A DNA stretch of 64,000 nucleotides from Phenylobacterium sp. (GTDB taxonomy: Bacteria; Pseudomonadota; Alphaproteobacteria; Caulobacterales; Caulobacteraceae), in assembly GCF_030698145.1 (NCBI RefSeq), contig NZ_JAUYNW010000080.1, positions 62,001-126,000 on the forward strand, read 5' to 3'. Positions 42,959 to 52,359 of the stretch are shown here, one piece after another. The notes beneath the pieces are model-generated. The model did no database searches. It was not told the origin of the DNA and saw nothing but the letters and a program-made list of their open reading frames with translations. The position numbers and the translations under genes were made by a program. The first letter of the stretch is position 1, and the number at the start of each line of letters is the position of its first letter.

Positions 42959-43600
42959 ATGCCTACTTCCAACACCTCGAAGCTGATGCGCGGCGCCATT
43001 GTGGCGAGCCTCGCGGGCGTGCTGGCGGCCGGCGCCGTCTCGAGCGCCAACGCTCAGCAGTATCGCGCCCCGACCGGCGGCGGTGTCGGCTCCATCGTGA
43101 GCTGCGACGCGCCGGGCGGCAAGCAAGCTGGCGGCGCTCTGATCGGCGCGTTGCTGGGTGCGGCCGCGGGCTCGAACCTGGCCAAGAACGACCGCGGCAC
43201 GGGCACCGCCATCGGCGCCGTCGCCGGCGCGGCGACGGGCTCCTATGTCGGCTGCAAGATGCAGCGCGACGCCCAGACCCAGACCGCCTACGGCCAACCC
43301 TACGCTCAGCCGGCGACCTATGTTCAGAACGGCTATCGCCTGAACCGCAACCTGGCTCCGGCCCGATATGTCCGTGACGGCGGCGGCTTCGTCGCCACCT
43401 CGACGCTGAACCTGCGTGCGGCGCCGACCACGGGCTCGGCCCGGGTCGGCAGCCTGCGGGCTGGCGAGAGCTTCCAGGCCCTGGCCCGGGTGCGCGGCAG
43501 CGAGTGGATCCTGGTGGGTCGCGGGGGCGTCGGCGTGGGCTATGTCCACGGCGCCTATGTCCAGCCGGCCGGCTATCAGCAGGCGAGCTACGGCTACTAA
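42959..43600 (+). CDS. SH3-domain protein with glycine-zipper segment
   Basis: The 213-residue exported protein has a signal peptide (AIVASLAGVLAAGAVSSANAQ), a glycine-zipper 2TM-like domain (AGGALIGALLGAAAGSNLAKNDRGTGTAIGAVAGAATGSYVGCKMQ) and a C-terminal bacterial SH3 domain (FVATSTLNLRAAPTTGSARVGSLRAGESFQALARVRGSEWILVGRGG). It is probably periplasmic or outer-membrane-associated and binds cell-wall peptides. A strong terminator follows at 43635-43666, so it is monocistronic. ATG 42959 is chosen for the signal peptide. Confidence 0.88.
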   Translation: MPTSNTSKLMRGAIVASLAGVLAAGAVSSANAQQYRAPTGGGVGSIVSCDAPGGKQAGGALIGALLGAAAGSNLAKNDRGTGTAIGAVAGAATGSYVGCKMQRDAQTQTAYGQPYAQPATYVQNGYRLNRNLAPARYVRDGGGFVATSTLNLRAAPTTGSARVGSLRAGESFQALARVRGSEWILVGRGGVGVGYVHGAYVQPAGYQQASYGY

Positions 43601-43634
43601 GACCCAGGTCTGCCTTCATCGGAGACAGGCTTGA

Positions 43635-43666
43635 GCCCTCGGCGCAACCGCGCCGGGGGCTTTTTT
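43635..43666 (+). terminator. Rho-independent terminator
   Basis: The hairpin GCCCTCGGCGC-AACC-GCGCCGGGGGC is followed by six Ts. It closes the SH3-protein gene. Confidence 0.9.
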
Positions 43667-43759
43667 CTTGGCCCTGAACCCGGTTGGCGGCATTGAGCAG
43701 GATGACGTTAGGGGTTGGTTTGCAATAAACCTCGACGCAAGCCTTCACCAACCGAGCCC

Positions 43760-44239
43760 ATGGCCGCCGACGATCGCACCCATCAGCGCCTGCAGTCCGT
43801 AGAGATCGACGAGGAATCCCTCGCCGCGGTCTCGCGCGACCAGGAGCAGGAACGCCAGATCGCGATCTTCGACCTGCTGGAGGAGAACCACTTCTTCCCC
43901 GAGGGCGCGGAGAGCGGTCCCTATGACCTGCGCATGGGCCTGATCGAGAACCGCCTGGTCCTCGACGTCACCGGCCCCGCCTACGAAAAGCGCCACATCC
44001 TGTCGCTCTCGCCGTTCCGTAGTCTGATCAAGGACTACTTCATGATCTGCGAGAGCTACTACCAGGCCATCCGCAACTCGACGCCCCAGCAGATCGAGGC
44101 CTTGGACATGGGCCGGCGCGGTCTCCACAACGAGGCCTCCGAGCTGCTGCGCACCCGGCTGTCGGGCAAGATCGAGACCGATCTCGACACGGCGCGCCGG
44201 CTTTTCACCCTGATCTGCGCCCTGCACTGGCGGGGCTAG
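43760..44239 (+). CDS. UPF0262 family protein
   Basis: The 159-residue protein has the UPF0262 signature: [52 protein letters not shown] and the near-invariant [49 protein letters not shown]. The family is alphaproteobacterial and has no assigned function. ATG 43760 has no clear ribosome site. The gene is five bases upstream of the low-molecular-weight phosphatase gene, so the two are likely co-transcribed with infA downstream. Confidence 0.92.
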   Translation: MAADDRTHQRLQSVEIDEESLAAVSRDQEQERQIAIFDLLEENHFFPEGAESGPYDLRMGLIENRLVLDVTGPAYEKRHILSLSPFRSLIKDYFMICESYYQAIRNSTPQQIEALDMGRRGLHNEASELLRTRLSGKIETDLDTARRLFTLICALHWRG

Positions 44240-44244
44240 GGCGG

Positions 44245-44706
44245 ATGGTCGATGACGCCGTACGCGCGCCTCTGCCCGGGGCTGTGCTGTTCGCCTGCAA
44301 TTTCAACCGCGTCCGCTCCCCCATGGCAGAAGCCCTGCTGAAACGCGCCCTGGGCGACCGGATCTACGTGGACAGCTGCGGCCTGCGGCGGGAAGCGACC
44401 GAGACTGGAGAACGCGTCGATCCCTTCGTCCAGGCGGTGATGGCGGAGATCTCCTGCGATCTCGTCGCCCACAGCTCCAAGACCTTCGACGATCTCGAGG
44501 ACGACAGCTTCGACCTGGTCGTCTCGCTGACCCCGGAGGCCCAGCACCGCGCGGTTGAGATGACGCGCGGTCGGGCGGCCGAGATCGAGTACTGGCCGAC
44601 CTTCGATCCAACCCTGTCCGACGGCTCGTGGGCGACCCGGATGGCCGCCTATCGCGAGGTTCGCGACGCCCTGGCCGCCAGGATCGCGGAGCGTTTCGGC
44701 CGCTAG
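44245..44706 (+). CDS. Low-molecular-weight protein-tyrosine-phosphatase family protein
   Basis: The 153-residue protein has the P-loop FACNFNRVRSP (C18-x5-R24-S) of LMW-PTP/ArsC proteins, and WPTFDPT supplies the general-acid Asp. Length and the absence of extra redox cysteines favour a phosphatase-like enzyme rather than thioredoxin-linked arsenate reductase. Conserved position next to UPF0262 and infA in Caulobacterales suggests a housekeeping role. Substrate unknown. Confidence 0.87.
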   Translation: MVDDAVRAPLPGAVLFACNFNRVRSPMAEALLKRALGDRIYVDSCGLRREATETGERVDPFVQAVMAEISCDLVAHSSKTFDDLEDDSFDLVVSLTPEAQHRAVEMTRGRAAEIEYWPTFDPTLSDGSWATRMAAYREVRDALAARIAERFGR

Positions 44707-44833
44707 AATCCCTCCGAACTCAGGCTAGCCTTCGATTGGCCGAGCGCGTAAAGCGCATCATAATTGGCGCTACGGCTCGCCCGACTCATCGCGCGCGCCA
44801 CCCGCTTGGTCGTCGGTCAGTTTGGGAGCCTGC

Positions 44834-45052
44834 ATGGCGAAAGAAGAGCTTTTGGAGTTTCCGGGTACGGTGAGTGAAGTCCTGCCCAACGCCACATTCC
44901 GGGTGAAACTTGAGAACGACCACGAGATCATCGCCCACACCGCGGGCAAGATGCGCAAGAACCGCATCCGCGTCTCGGCCGGCGACAAGGTCCTTATCGA
45001 GATGACGCCCTATGACCTCACCAAGGGCCGCATCACGTTCCGCGTCCGCTAG
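44834..45052 (+). CDS. infA: Translation initiation factor IF-1
   Basis: The 72-residue S1/OB-fold protein [19 protein letters not shown], then [26 protein letters not shown] and [18 protein letters not shown], is a textbook IF-1. It binds the 30S A site with IF-2/IF-3. A GGGAG site precedes ATG 44834; an upstream in-frame TTG is not needed. It is followed eight bases later by the maf gene. Confidence 0.98.
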   Translation: MAKEELLEFPGTVSEVLPNATFRVKLENDHEIIAHTAGKMRKNRIRVSAGDKVLIEMTPYDLTKGRITFRVR

Positions 45053-45060
45053 GACGACGA

Positions 45061-45651
45061 TTGTCACACATGAAAATGCAGCGCCTGGTGCTCGCCTCCG
45101 CAAGTCCTAGGCGGCTTGATCTCCTGCGCCAGATCGATCTGGCGCCCGACGCGGTCGACGCCGCCGAGATCGATGAAACCCCCCTCAAGTCCGAGACGCC
45201 GCGCCTGACGGCCCTGCGCCTGGCTTGCGCCAAGGCCGCGGCCGTGGCCGCCAAGCAGCCCGGCGCATTCGTCCTGGCCGCCGACACCGTGGTGGCGGTC
45301 GGCAGCCGCATCCTGCCCAAGGTCGAGACCGAGGCCGAGGGGCGAAGGTGCCTGGAGTTGTTGTCGGGCCGCGCCCACCGGGTGTTGACCGGCGTCGCGG
45401 TCCAGGCTCCGGACGGCCGTCTTGTCAGCCGCCTGGTCGAGAGCCGCCTGCACTTCAAGCGGCTAACCCCGACCGAGATCGACGACTATCTGAAGAGCGG
45501 GGAGGGCGTCGGCAAGGCCGGCGGCTACGCGATCCAGGGCCGGGCGGGCGCCTTCGTCATGGCGATCCAGGGCTCCTATCCCGCGGTGGTTGGACTGCCG
45601 CTCTACGAGACCGTAAACCTGCTGACAGGTCTGGGATTTGGGCGGCGATGA
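45061..45651 (+). CDS. maf: Maf-like nucleotide pyrophosphatase
   Basis: The 196-residue Maf/HAM1-superfamily enzyme hydrolyses non-canonical or excess nucleotide triphosphates (dTTP/UTP type). Key motifs are LVLASASPRRLDLL, the catalytic AADTVVAVGSRIL, SGRAHRVLTGV and GGYAIQGRAGAFV. The start is TTG 45061 (MSHM) or ATG 45070. The stop overlaps the next ATG (ATGA), coupling translation to the RNase E/G-like gene. Confidence 0.93.
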   Translation: MSHMKMQRLVLASASPRRLDLLRQIDLAPDAVDAAEIDETPLKSETPRLTALRLACAKAAAVAAKQPGAFVLAADTVVAVGSRILPKVETEAEGRRCLELLSGRAHRVLTGVAVQAPDGRLVSRLVESRLHFKRLTPTEIDDYLKSGEGVGKAGGYAIQGRAGAFVMAIQGSYPAVVGLPLYETVNLLTGLGFGRR

Positions 45652-46685
45652 GCGAACGGCGTCTCTACCTGGATCGTGGCGTCGGCGAAACGAGGGGCGT
45701 GGTGACGCTCGACGGGCGGCCTGAGCGGCTGCTGATCGCCCGCGACGGCGATACGTCCGCGGTCAAGCTGGGCGCGCGCTACGTCGGGCGGGTGCGCAAG
45801 GTGGAGGCCGCCTTCGCTTCGGCTTTCGTCGACCTGGGCGGGGTCGAGGCCCTGTTGTCCTTCAAGCCGGAAGCGCGGCCCGTGGAAGGCCAGTCCCTCG
45901 AGGTCGATGTCCGGACCGAGCCGCGCGCCGGCAAGCTCGCCACCGTGCGCGCCATCGGCGCGGGGGAGGGCGCGCCCCGCCTGCTGACCCAGGCGCCCGG
46001 GCTCGCCGAACAGCTCGCCGCCTTCGCCCGCAATGTCCAGCTCGTCGAGGGCCGCGAGGCCCGCCGTGCGGCCGACGAGGCCGAAGCCGACGCGCTGGAG
46101 ATCGTCCATCCGCTGCCGGGCGGCGGGACCCTGGCCATCGAGCCGACCCGGGCCCTGGTCGCCATCGACGTCGATATCGGCGAGCGCAAGGGCCAGGACG
46201 CCAAGCGCGTCACCCGCCAGGCCAATCTCACAGCCCTCGCCGTCGCCGGACGGCTGTTGCGCCTGAAGAGCCTCGGCGGCATCGTGGTGATCGACCTCGT
46301 CGGCCGTGGCCACGATGGAAACGCCCTGATGACCGCCGCTCGCGCCGCCTTCGCCCCCGACAATCCCGGTGTCGCTATCGGCCCGGTGGGCCGGTTCGGC
46401 ACCATGGAGCTGACCGTGCCGCGCCGGGCCCCGCCGATCGCCGAGCTGCTTTGCGACGCCAAGGGCCGGCTCACCGATCTCACCTTGGCCCTACGCCTGA
46501 TCCGCGCCATCGAGAACGAGGGGGCGGCCCAGCCGGGCGCCCGACTCACTGCGCTCTGCGCGCCTGAGATCGCCGCCGCGGCCCAGCCGCTGGCCGCGGG
46601 CCTGGCGGGCCGCATCGGTGCGCGCTTCGAGATTCGCCCCGACGCGGCGCATCCTCGCGAACGCTTTGACGTGAGCGGCCGATGA
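45648..46685 (+). CDS. Ribonuclease E/G family protein (short form)
   Basis: The 345-residue protein has an N-terminal S1-like region ([26 protein letters not shown]) and an RNase E/G catalytic core with metal-binding [11 protein letters not shown] and [11 protein letters not shown]. The DNase-like core ends early, and the zinc-link CPxCxG motif that holds RNase E/G dimers together is missing (only LLCDAKGR remains). It is the third gene of infA-maf-rng-yacG. It may be an RNase G variant for RNA maturation. The true RNase E of the organism would be a different gene. Confidence 0.85.
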   Translation: MSERRLYLDRGVGETRGVVTLDGRPERLLIARDGDTSAVKLGARYVGRVRKVEAAFASAFVDLGGVEALLSFKPEARPVEGQSLEVDVRTEPRAGKLATVRAIGAGEGAPRLLTQAPGLAEQLAAFARNVQLVEGREARRAADEAEADALEIVHPLPGGGTLAIEPTRALVAIDVDIGERKGQDAKRVTRQANLTALAVAGRLLRLKSLGGIVVIDLVGRGHDGNALMTAARAAFAPDNPGVAIGPVGRFGTMELTVPRRAPPIAELLCDAKGRLTDLTLALRLIRAIENEGAAQPGARLTALCAPEIAAAAQPLAAGLAGRIGARFEIRPDAAHPRERFDVSGR

Positions 46686-46846
46686 GCGCCTGTCCCGTCT
46701 GCGGCAAGCCGGCCCAGCCGGACTATCGCCCCTTCTGCTCGAAACGCTGCGCCGACGTTGACCTGCATCGCTGGTTGAAGGGCGGTTACGCCATCCCGGT
46801 CGTGGACGACGACGAAGGCCCCGACAGCGAAGACCCGGAAGACTAG
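46682..46846 (+). CDS. yacG: DNA gyrase inhibitor YacG
   Basis: This is a 54-residue zinc-ribbon protein. CPVCG (Cys4, Cys7) and FCSKRC (the second pair) are followed by a conserved [13 protein letters not shown] segment and an acidic tail. YacG binds GyrB and blocks DNA binding in E. coli. The ATG overlaps the RNase E/G stop by four bases. The small size makes it easy to miss in automatic calls. Confidence 0.95.
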   Translation: MSACPVCGKPAQPDYRPFCSKRCADVDLHRWLKGGYAIPVVDDDEGPDSEDPED

Positions 46847-46910
46847 CGACCTCGCTGGACAGCCGCGAAAGCCTCTTCTATAGACGCTGCTCCCGCGTCG
46901 GCGGGACTAG

Positions 46911-46986
46911 GCCTGGGTAGCTCAGTTGGTAGAGCAGCGGATTGAAAATCCGCGTGTCGGTGGTTCGAATCCGCCCCCAGGCACCA
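46911..46986 (+). tRNA. tRNA-Phe (GAA anticodon)
   Basis: The 76-nt cloverleaf has acceptor GCCUGGG/CCCAGGC, anticodon stem GCGGA/UCCGC with loop UUGAAAA (GAA, Phe), T arm GGUGG-UUCGAAU-CCGCC and encoded CCA. It lies between yacG and the sulfotransferase gene. The 212 bp that follow have no convincing gene. Confidence 0.98.
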
Positions 46987-47198
46987 CTCACTCCGTCATT
47001 TCGCCAAAAGGCGCGAACGGCCTCCGCATCGTCGCGGTCCATCCGGTCACCGACGAACTGGTTGCCTTCCTGAAATCGCGGCGACCGACCCTGTGGCCGT
47101 TCTGATACGGTCGTGCAGCAAGCCGGTCACTGCCGATTGACAAGGCTTCACAACACACCCTTTCATCGCGGTTTCACGCGTCAGGAAATGGGTTTCTG

Positions 47199-49205
47199 GT
47201 GACGAGCCGCCCCGCTGAGCCCGTCGGAACACTGGCCACCGCCCTGGCCCACGCCGCGCGTCTCCTGCCTTCGAATCCGGACCTCGCCGAGGCGCAATCG
47301 CGCGAGATCCTCAAGGTCGCGCCGCAACACCCCGACGCGGTGACCCTGCTGGCCGCGGCTCTGCGCCGCCAGGGCCGGTCGGGCGCGGCGCTGGAGGTGC
47401 TGGGGCCTGCGGCCGAGGCGCGCCCGGACCTCGCCCAGCTCCAGTTCGAGACCGCCCTGGCGCGGATGGCGCTGGGCGATGGGCCCGCGGCCATCATCGC
47501 CCTGAACCGCGTCGTGGCCCTCGCCCCCGACCACGCCCAGGCCTGGCGCGCGCTGGGCGACCAGCTCACCCTGGCCGACCGGCATGAAGAGGCCGACGCG
47601 GCCTATGCCCGCCACATCAAGGCCTCCACCCGCGACCCGCGGCTGATCGAGGCCGCCACCGCCCTGTGCGACAACAGGCTCGCGGTGGCCGAACGCCTGC
47701 TGCGCACCTTCCTCAAGGCCCATCCGACCGACGTCGGCGCGATCCGCATGCTGGCGGAGGCCGGCCTGCGGCTCGGACGCTACGACGACGCCGAGGCCCT
47801 GCTGGCCCGCGCCCTCGAACTGGCCCCCAGCTTCGCCGCCGCGCGCCAGAACTACGCCACGGTCCTCTATCGCCAGAACAAGGCCGCCCAGGCCATCGTC
47901 CAGGTCGACCTGCTGCTGGCCGACGACCCGCGCAATCCCGGCCACCGCAATCTGAAGGCCGCCGCCCTGGGGCGCATCGGCGAGTATGACGCCGCCATCG
48001 AATGCTATGGCGGGGTGCTGGCGGACTATCCCGGCCAACCCAAGGTCTGGATGAGCTACGGCCATTCCCTGAAGACGGTGGGGCGCCAGGCCGAGGCGGT
48101 CGAGGCCTACCGCCGCAGCCTCGCCATCGAGCCAGGCCTGGGCGAGGCCTATTGGAGCCTGGCCAATCTCAAGACCGTGAAGTTCACCGACGCCGACGTG
48201 GCGGCGATGGAGAGCCAGCTCCAGCGGCTCGATCTCTCGGACGACGACCGCTTCCACCTGCATTTCGCCCTGGGCAAGGCGCTGGAGGACGCGGAGCGCT
48301 ACGAGGAATCCTTCGGCCACTACGACCAGGGCGCGGCGCTGCGCCGGGCGGGGCTGGACTACGACGCCGAGGAGACCTCGCGCCACGTGGCCCGCTCCAA
48401 GGTGGCCTTCACCGGCGAGTTCTTCGCCGAGCGCGCGGGGCGGGGCAGTCCGGCGCCGGACCCGATCTTCATCGTTGGTCTGCCGCGCTCGGGCTCCACC
48501 CTGATCGAGCAGATCCTGGCCAGCCATTCGGCGGTGGAAGGCACCCAGGAACTGCCCGACATCATCGCCATGGCCCGCCGTCTCGGCGGCCCGGACAAGG
48601 CCTATCCCGAGAACCTCGCCGATCTCGACGCGGCCCAGGTGCGGGAACTGGGCGAGGAGTTCCTGGCCCGCACCCAGGTGCATCGCAAGCTCGGCCGGCC
48701 GTTCTTCATCGACAAGATGCCGAACAACTTCGCCCACGCCGGGCTGATCGCCCTGATCCTGCCGAACGCCAGGATCATCGACGCGCGCCGCCATCCGCTG
48801 GGCTGCTGCTTCTCGGGCTTCAAGCAGCACTTCGCTCGCGGCCAGGCCTTCAGCTACAGCCTCTCCGACATCGGCCGCTACTATGCCGACTATGTGGCCC
48901 TGATGGCCCATTTCGACGCCATACTGCCGGGCCGGATCCATCGGGTCATCTATGAGGAGATGGTCGCCGATCCGGAGGCCCAGGTCCGCCGCCTGCTCGA
49001 CTATTGCGGCCTGCCGTTCGAGGACGGCTGCCTGCGCTTCTATGAGAACGACCGCGCCGTGCGCACCGCTAGTTCCGAGCAAGTGCGCCGGCCGATCTTC
49101 GCCGACGCCACCGATCACTGGCGCAATTACGAACCCTGGCTGGGCCCGCTGAAGGCCGAGTTGGGCGCGGTTCTGGAAGCCTATCCCGCCGCGCCCGCGC
49201 CTTGA
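47199..49205 (+). CDS. TPR-repeat sulfotransferase
   Basis: The 668-residue protein has roughly nine tetratricopeptide repeats in residues 15-400 (for example YDAAIECYGGVLADYPGQPKVWMSYGHSLKTVGRQAEAVEAYRRSLAIEPG) followed by a sulfotransferase domain. The PAPS 5'-phosphosulfate loop is GLPRSGSTLIEQILASH, and the 3'-phosphate-binding region with RHP and DARRHPLGCC is further on. It starts at GTG 47199. Proteins with this architecture are common in Caulobacterales and may modify surface polymers or protein tyrosines; acceptor unknown. Confidence 0.9.
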   Translation: MTSRPAEPVGTLATALAHAARLLPSNPDLAEAQSREILKVAPQHPDAVTLLAAALRRQGRSGAALEVLGPAAEARPDLAQLQFETALARMALGDGPAAIIALNRVVALAPDHAQAWRALGDQLTLADRHEEADAAYARHIKASTRDPRLIEAATALCDNRLAVAERLLRTFLKAHPTDVGAIRMLAEAGLRLGRYDDAEALLARALELAPSFAAARQNYATVLYRQNKAAQAIVQVDLLLADDPRNPGHRNLKAAALGRIGEYDAAIECYGGVLADYPGQPKVWMSYGHSLKTVGRQAEAVEAYRRSLAIEPGLGEAYWSLANLKTVKFTDADVAAMESQLQRLDLSDDDRFHLHFALGKALEDAERYEESFGHYDQGAALRRAGLDYDAEETSRHVARSKVAFTGEFFAERAGRGSPAPDPIFIVGLPRSGSTLIEQILASHSAVEGTQELPDIIAMARRLGGPDKAYPENLADLDAAQVRELGEEFLARTQVHRKLGRPFFIDKMPNNFAHAGLIALILPNARIIDARRHPLGCCFSGFKQHFARGQAFSYSLSDIGRYYADYVALMAHFDAILPGRIHRVIYEEMVADPEAQVRRLLDYCGLPFEDGCLRFYENDRAVRTASSEQVRRPIFADATDHWRNYEPWLGPLKAELGAVLEAYPAAPAP

Positions 49206-49318
49206 GCGCCGGCCGCCCGCGAAACGGGCGGCGAGGTCGCCAGACGCGCCGCGGGGCGGGGAGACGTTGACGAGGACCTGGCCCTGAGAGGCCATGGCCC
49301 AAATGAGGGGAGACCGAG

Positions 49319-51658
49319 ATGAGTCGAACGACAACGCACGCGAGGCGGGCCTGGCCACGCCTGCTGCTGGCCACCACCATGCTCACCGCCATGGGCGCGA
49401 GCGGGGCCGTGGCCCAGGAGCTGGAGGAGGTCGTGGTCACCGCGCAGAAGCGGGAAGAGAATCTGCAGAGCATTCCGGTCAGCATTCAGGCCATCGGCGA
49501 GCAGAAGTTGGACGAACTGCAGGTCGCCGACTTCACCGACTTCGTGAAGTTCCTGCCCAGCGTCGCTTTCCGGACCGGGGGGCCGGGCTTCACCAACATC
49601 TATATGCGCGGCGTCGCCAGCGGCGAGAACAGCAACCACTCCGGGCCCCTGCCCAGCGTCGGCGTCTATCTGGATGAGCAGCCGGTGACGACCATCACCG
49701 GCCCGCTGGACATCCACGTCTATGACATGGCCCGCATCGAGGCCCTGGCCGGGCCTCAGGGCACGCTCTACGGCGCCAGCTCCCAGGCCGGCACCATCCG
49801 CTACATCACCAACAAGCCGGAAATCGGCCATTGGGAGGGCGGCTACGACGTCGAGGTCAACCAGGTCGACGACGGCGGCCCGGGGTTCGGGGTCGAAGGC
49901 TTCGTCAACATCCCGGTGTCCGACAAGATGGCCGTGCGCCTGGTCGGCTGGCACCAGCATGACGGCGGCTATGTGGACAATGTCGCGGGGACCCGCACCT
50001 TCCCGACCTCTGGCGTCACCATCAACAACGCCGCCCAGGCCGAGGAGGACTACAACGACGCCGACACCACCGGCGCTCGCGCGGCCCTACGGATCGACCT
50101 GGACGACAACTGGACAATCAGCCCAACGATCATGGCCCAGGAGACCAAGGCCAACGGCCTGTTCGCCTACGATCCGGCGGTCGGCGACCTGAAGGTCACG
50201 CACTTCTATCCGGAATCGATCAAGGACCGCTGGTATCAGGCGGCCCTGGCGATCCAAGGCACGGTGGCCAATCTCGATCTGGTCTATGCCGGCGCCTACA
50301 TGAAGCGGAACATCGACACCCAGTCGGACTATTCCGACTACTCGTTCTTCTACGACACCCTGTTCGGCTACGGCGCCTACATCACCGACGACGCCGGCGC
50401 CTTCATCAACCCGTCCCAGTACATCCAGGGCAAGGACCGCTTCACCAAGGAAAGCCACGAGTTCCGGCTTTCCACCCCGGCCGGCGCGCGGGTTCGGCTG
50501 GTCGGGGGCCTGTTCTACCAGCGCCAGACCCACAACATCGAGCAGCGCTACAAGATCGACAACCTGGCCGCCGCCACCGAGGTGCCTGGCTGGTCCGACA
50601 CCCTGTGGCTGACCAAGCAGCTTCGGGAGGATGTCGATTCGGCGGTCTTCGGCGAGCTGACATACGACGTCACCGACAAGCTGACCGGCACCGTCGGCGT
50701 GCGCGGCTTCAAGTCGGAGAACTCGCTCAAGGGCTTCTTCGGGTTCGGCCTGGGCTACAGCTCTGGCACTGGGGTCGGCGGCTGCTTCGGACCTCCGGTA
50801 GTGTCCGGCGGCCCCTGCACCAACCTCAACAAGACCACCGAGGAGACCGGCTACACCTACAAGGTCAACCTGACCTACAAGATCGATGAAGACCGCATGG
50901 TCTACGGCATCGTCTCCACCGGCTTCCGTCCTGGCGGGATCAACCGGCGCGGCACCCTGGCCCCCTACGAGTCGGACTTCCTCACCAACTACGAGGCGGG
51001 CTGGAAGACCACCTGGCTCAACAACCGGCTGCGCTGGAACGGGGCGGTGTTCTACGAGACCTGGGAAGACTTCCAGTTCTCGTTCCTGGGCGCCAACGGC
51101 CTGACCGAGATCAAGAACGCCGGCCAGGCGAAGATGACCGGGGTGGAATCCGACATCAACTGGCTGGTGGGCGATGGCCTGACGATCTTCGGCTCGGCCG
51201 CCTATATCGACGCCAAGCTCGACGAGAACTACTGCGGCACGGTCGACGCTTCTGGCAAGGCGATCACCAACTGCGCCGTCCCGCAGGCGCCGGACGGGAC
51301 CCAGCTACCGATCACGCCGAAGCTGAAGGCCAATCTTAGCGCCCGCTACGAGTGGGATGTCGGCGACATGCGCGCCCATGTGCAGGGCTCGGCGGTCTAT
51401 CAGAGCCGCGCCTGGACCGATCTGCGGGTCGCCGAGCGGGCCATCGTCGGTGCGCTTCCGTCCTACGCCACCTTCGACTTCACGGCCGGGGTCGAGGGCG
51501 ATGGCTGGACCATCGAGGGCTATATGAAGAACGTCACGGACGAGCGCGGCAATGTCAGCCGCTTCGCTCAGTGCGCCACCTCGGTCTGCGGCGCACAGAC
51601 TTATATCGTGCCCAACCGGCCAAGGACCTTTGGTATCCGGTTCGGACAGAAGTTCTAG
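49319..51658 (+). CDS. TonB-dependent outer-membrane receptor
   Basis: This 779-residue receptor has a signal peptide ending in AVAQE, the TonB box LEEVVVTAQKREE, a plug domain (NIYMRGVASGENSN, EALAGPQGTLYGASSQAGTIRYITNKPE) and a 22-strand barrel with a C-terminal IVPNRPRTFGIRFGQKF. AGGGGAG precedes the ATG. Receptors of this group with the sequence IxIRGV... are the nutrient-type of Caulobacterales rather than siderophore-specific. It is the first gene of the amine/aromatic-looking catabolic cluster and is probably the uptake route for its substrate. Confidence 0.93.
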   Translation: MSRTTTHARRAWPRLLLATTMLTAMGASGAVAQELEEVVVTAQKREENLQSIPVSIQAIGEQKLDELQVADFTDFVKFLPSVAFRTGGPGFTNIYMRGVASGENSNHSGPLPSVGVYLDEQPVTTITGPLDIHVYDMARIEALAGPQGTLYGASSQAGTIRYITNKPEIGHWEGGYDVEVNQVDDGGPGFGVEGFVNIPVSDKMAVRLVGWHQHDGGYVDNVAGTRTFPTSGVTINNAAQAEEDYNDADTTGARAALRIDLDDNWTISPTIMAQETKANGLFAYDPAVGDLKVTHFYPESIKDRWYQAALAIQGTVANLDLVYAGAYMKRNIDTQSDYSDYSFFYDTLFGYGAYITDDAGAFINPSQYIQGKDRFTKESHEFRLSTPAGARVRLVGGLFYQRQTHNIEQRYKIDNLAAATEVPGWSDTLWLTKQLREDVDSAVFGELTYDVTDKLTGTVGVRGFKSENSLKGFFGFGLGYSSGTGVGGCFGPPVVSGGPCTNLNKTTEETGYTYKVNLTYKIDEDRMVYGIVSTGFRPGGINRRGTLAPYESDFLTNYEAGWKTTWLNNRLRWNGAVFYETWEDFQFSFLGANGLTEIKNAGQAKMTGVESDINWLVGDGLTIFGSAAYIDAKLDENYCGTVDASGKAITNCAVPQAPDGTQLPITPKLKANLSARYEWDVGDMRAHVQGSAVYQSRAWTDLRVAERAIVGALPSYATFDFTAGVEGDGWTIEGYMKNVTDERGNVSRFAQCATSVCGAQTYIVPNRPRTFGIRFGQKF

Positions 51659-51680
51659 CCGTTGAGAGACGCTATAGCCT

Positions 51681-51711
51681 CCCCGCGGCGCGCCCGTTGC
51701 GCGCCGCGGGG
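51681..51711 (+). promoter_or_regulatory. GC-rich hairpin overlapping the TetR gene start
   Basis: A perfect 13-bp stem (CCCCGCGGCGCGC/GCGCGCCGCGGGG) with a 5-nt loop has no T tract, so a rho-independent terminator is unlikely. Its 3' arm overlaps the GGGGAGG ribosome-binding sequence of the regulator gene, so folding would hide it. Confidence 0.65.
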
Positions 51712-51714
51712 AGG

Positions 51715-52344
51715 ATGAAGCCCTTGGCCAGGACACCACAGTTTTCGCGGGAGGCCGCCGACGTCCGGCGACGGGCGCTGGTCGAGGCCGTGCTGGCCAG
51801 CCTCGCCGAGCGGGGCCTTGGCGCGGTGTCGGTGCGCGACGTCGCCGCCCGCGCCGGGGTCTCGCCCGGTCTCGTTCGCCATCATTTCGGCAGCTTCGGC
51901 GCCCTGCTCGTCGAAGCCTATCGCCATGTGGTCCAACGCGTGGACGATCACATAGACGTCGCCCTGGCCGGGGCGGGGGACGACCCCGACGCCCGGCTGG
52001 CGGCCTTCATCGCGGCCAGCTTCTCGCCGGCCATTGTCGATCGCGACCTGCTGTCGGCCTGGCTCGGCTTCTGGGGCCTGGTGCGCAGCGACCCCGAAGC
52101 CGCCGCGCTGCATGCCGAAACCTACGCCGCCTATCGCGGCCGGATCGAAGGCCTGCTGGCGGCCGCGGGCCGGGCGCGGGACAGGGCGCTCGACGTCCGC
52201 GCCGGGGGCCTCGGCCTCTCGGCCATGCTGGACGGGCTCTGGCTCGAGCTTTGCCTCGATCCCGCGACCTTCACCCCGGCCGAGGCCACGCGCCTGGCCG
52301 GCGACTGGACCGCCCGCTTCCTGGAGGGCGCAGGCGCGGACTAG
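51715..52344 (+). CDS. BetI-like TetR-family regulator
   Basis: The 209-residue TetR protein has SREAADVRRRALVEAVLASLAERGLGAVSVRDVAARAGVSPGLVRHHFGSFGALLVEAYRHV as its DNA-binding domain, which closely follows the BetI group (choline/betaine-responsive). The ATG at 51715 directly follows GGAGG, which is too close; TTG 51724 (MARTPQ) would have proper spacing and may be the real start. A 26-bp operator-like inverted repeat lies between its stop and the oxygenase gene, so it likely controls the downstream operon. Confidence 0.87.
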   Translation: MKPLARTPQFSREAADVRRRALVEAVLASLAERGLGAVSVRDVAARAGVSPGLVRHHFGSFGALLVEAYRHVVQRVDDHIDVALAGAGDDPDARLAAFIAASFSPAIVDRDLLSAWLGFWGLVRSDPEAAALHAETYAAYRGRIEGLLAAAGRARDRALDVRAGGLGLSAMLDGLWLELCLDPATFTPAEATRLAGDWTARFLEGAGAD

Positions 52345-52359
52345 CCCTTGCGTGGTCGA

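Noticed and set aside
46987..47198. Short peptide-coding stretch (ends LVAFLKSRRPTLWPF) after tRNA-Phe, possibly an integrase scar
   Set aside because: Too short, no start signal and no recognisable integrase motif; cannot be supported.
47181..49358. 725-codon open frame antisense to the TPR-sulfotransferase
   Set aside because: Typical antisense shadow of Ala/Arg-rich TPR sequence; the forward frame has clear TPR and PAPS-loop motifs.
51681..51711. Rho-independent terminator of the TonB receptor gene
   Set aside because: The stem is perfect but no T tract follows; the next gene's ribosome site lies in its 3' arm.
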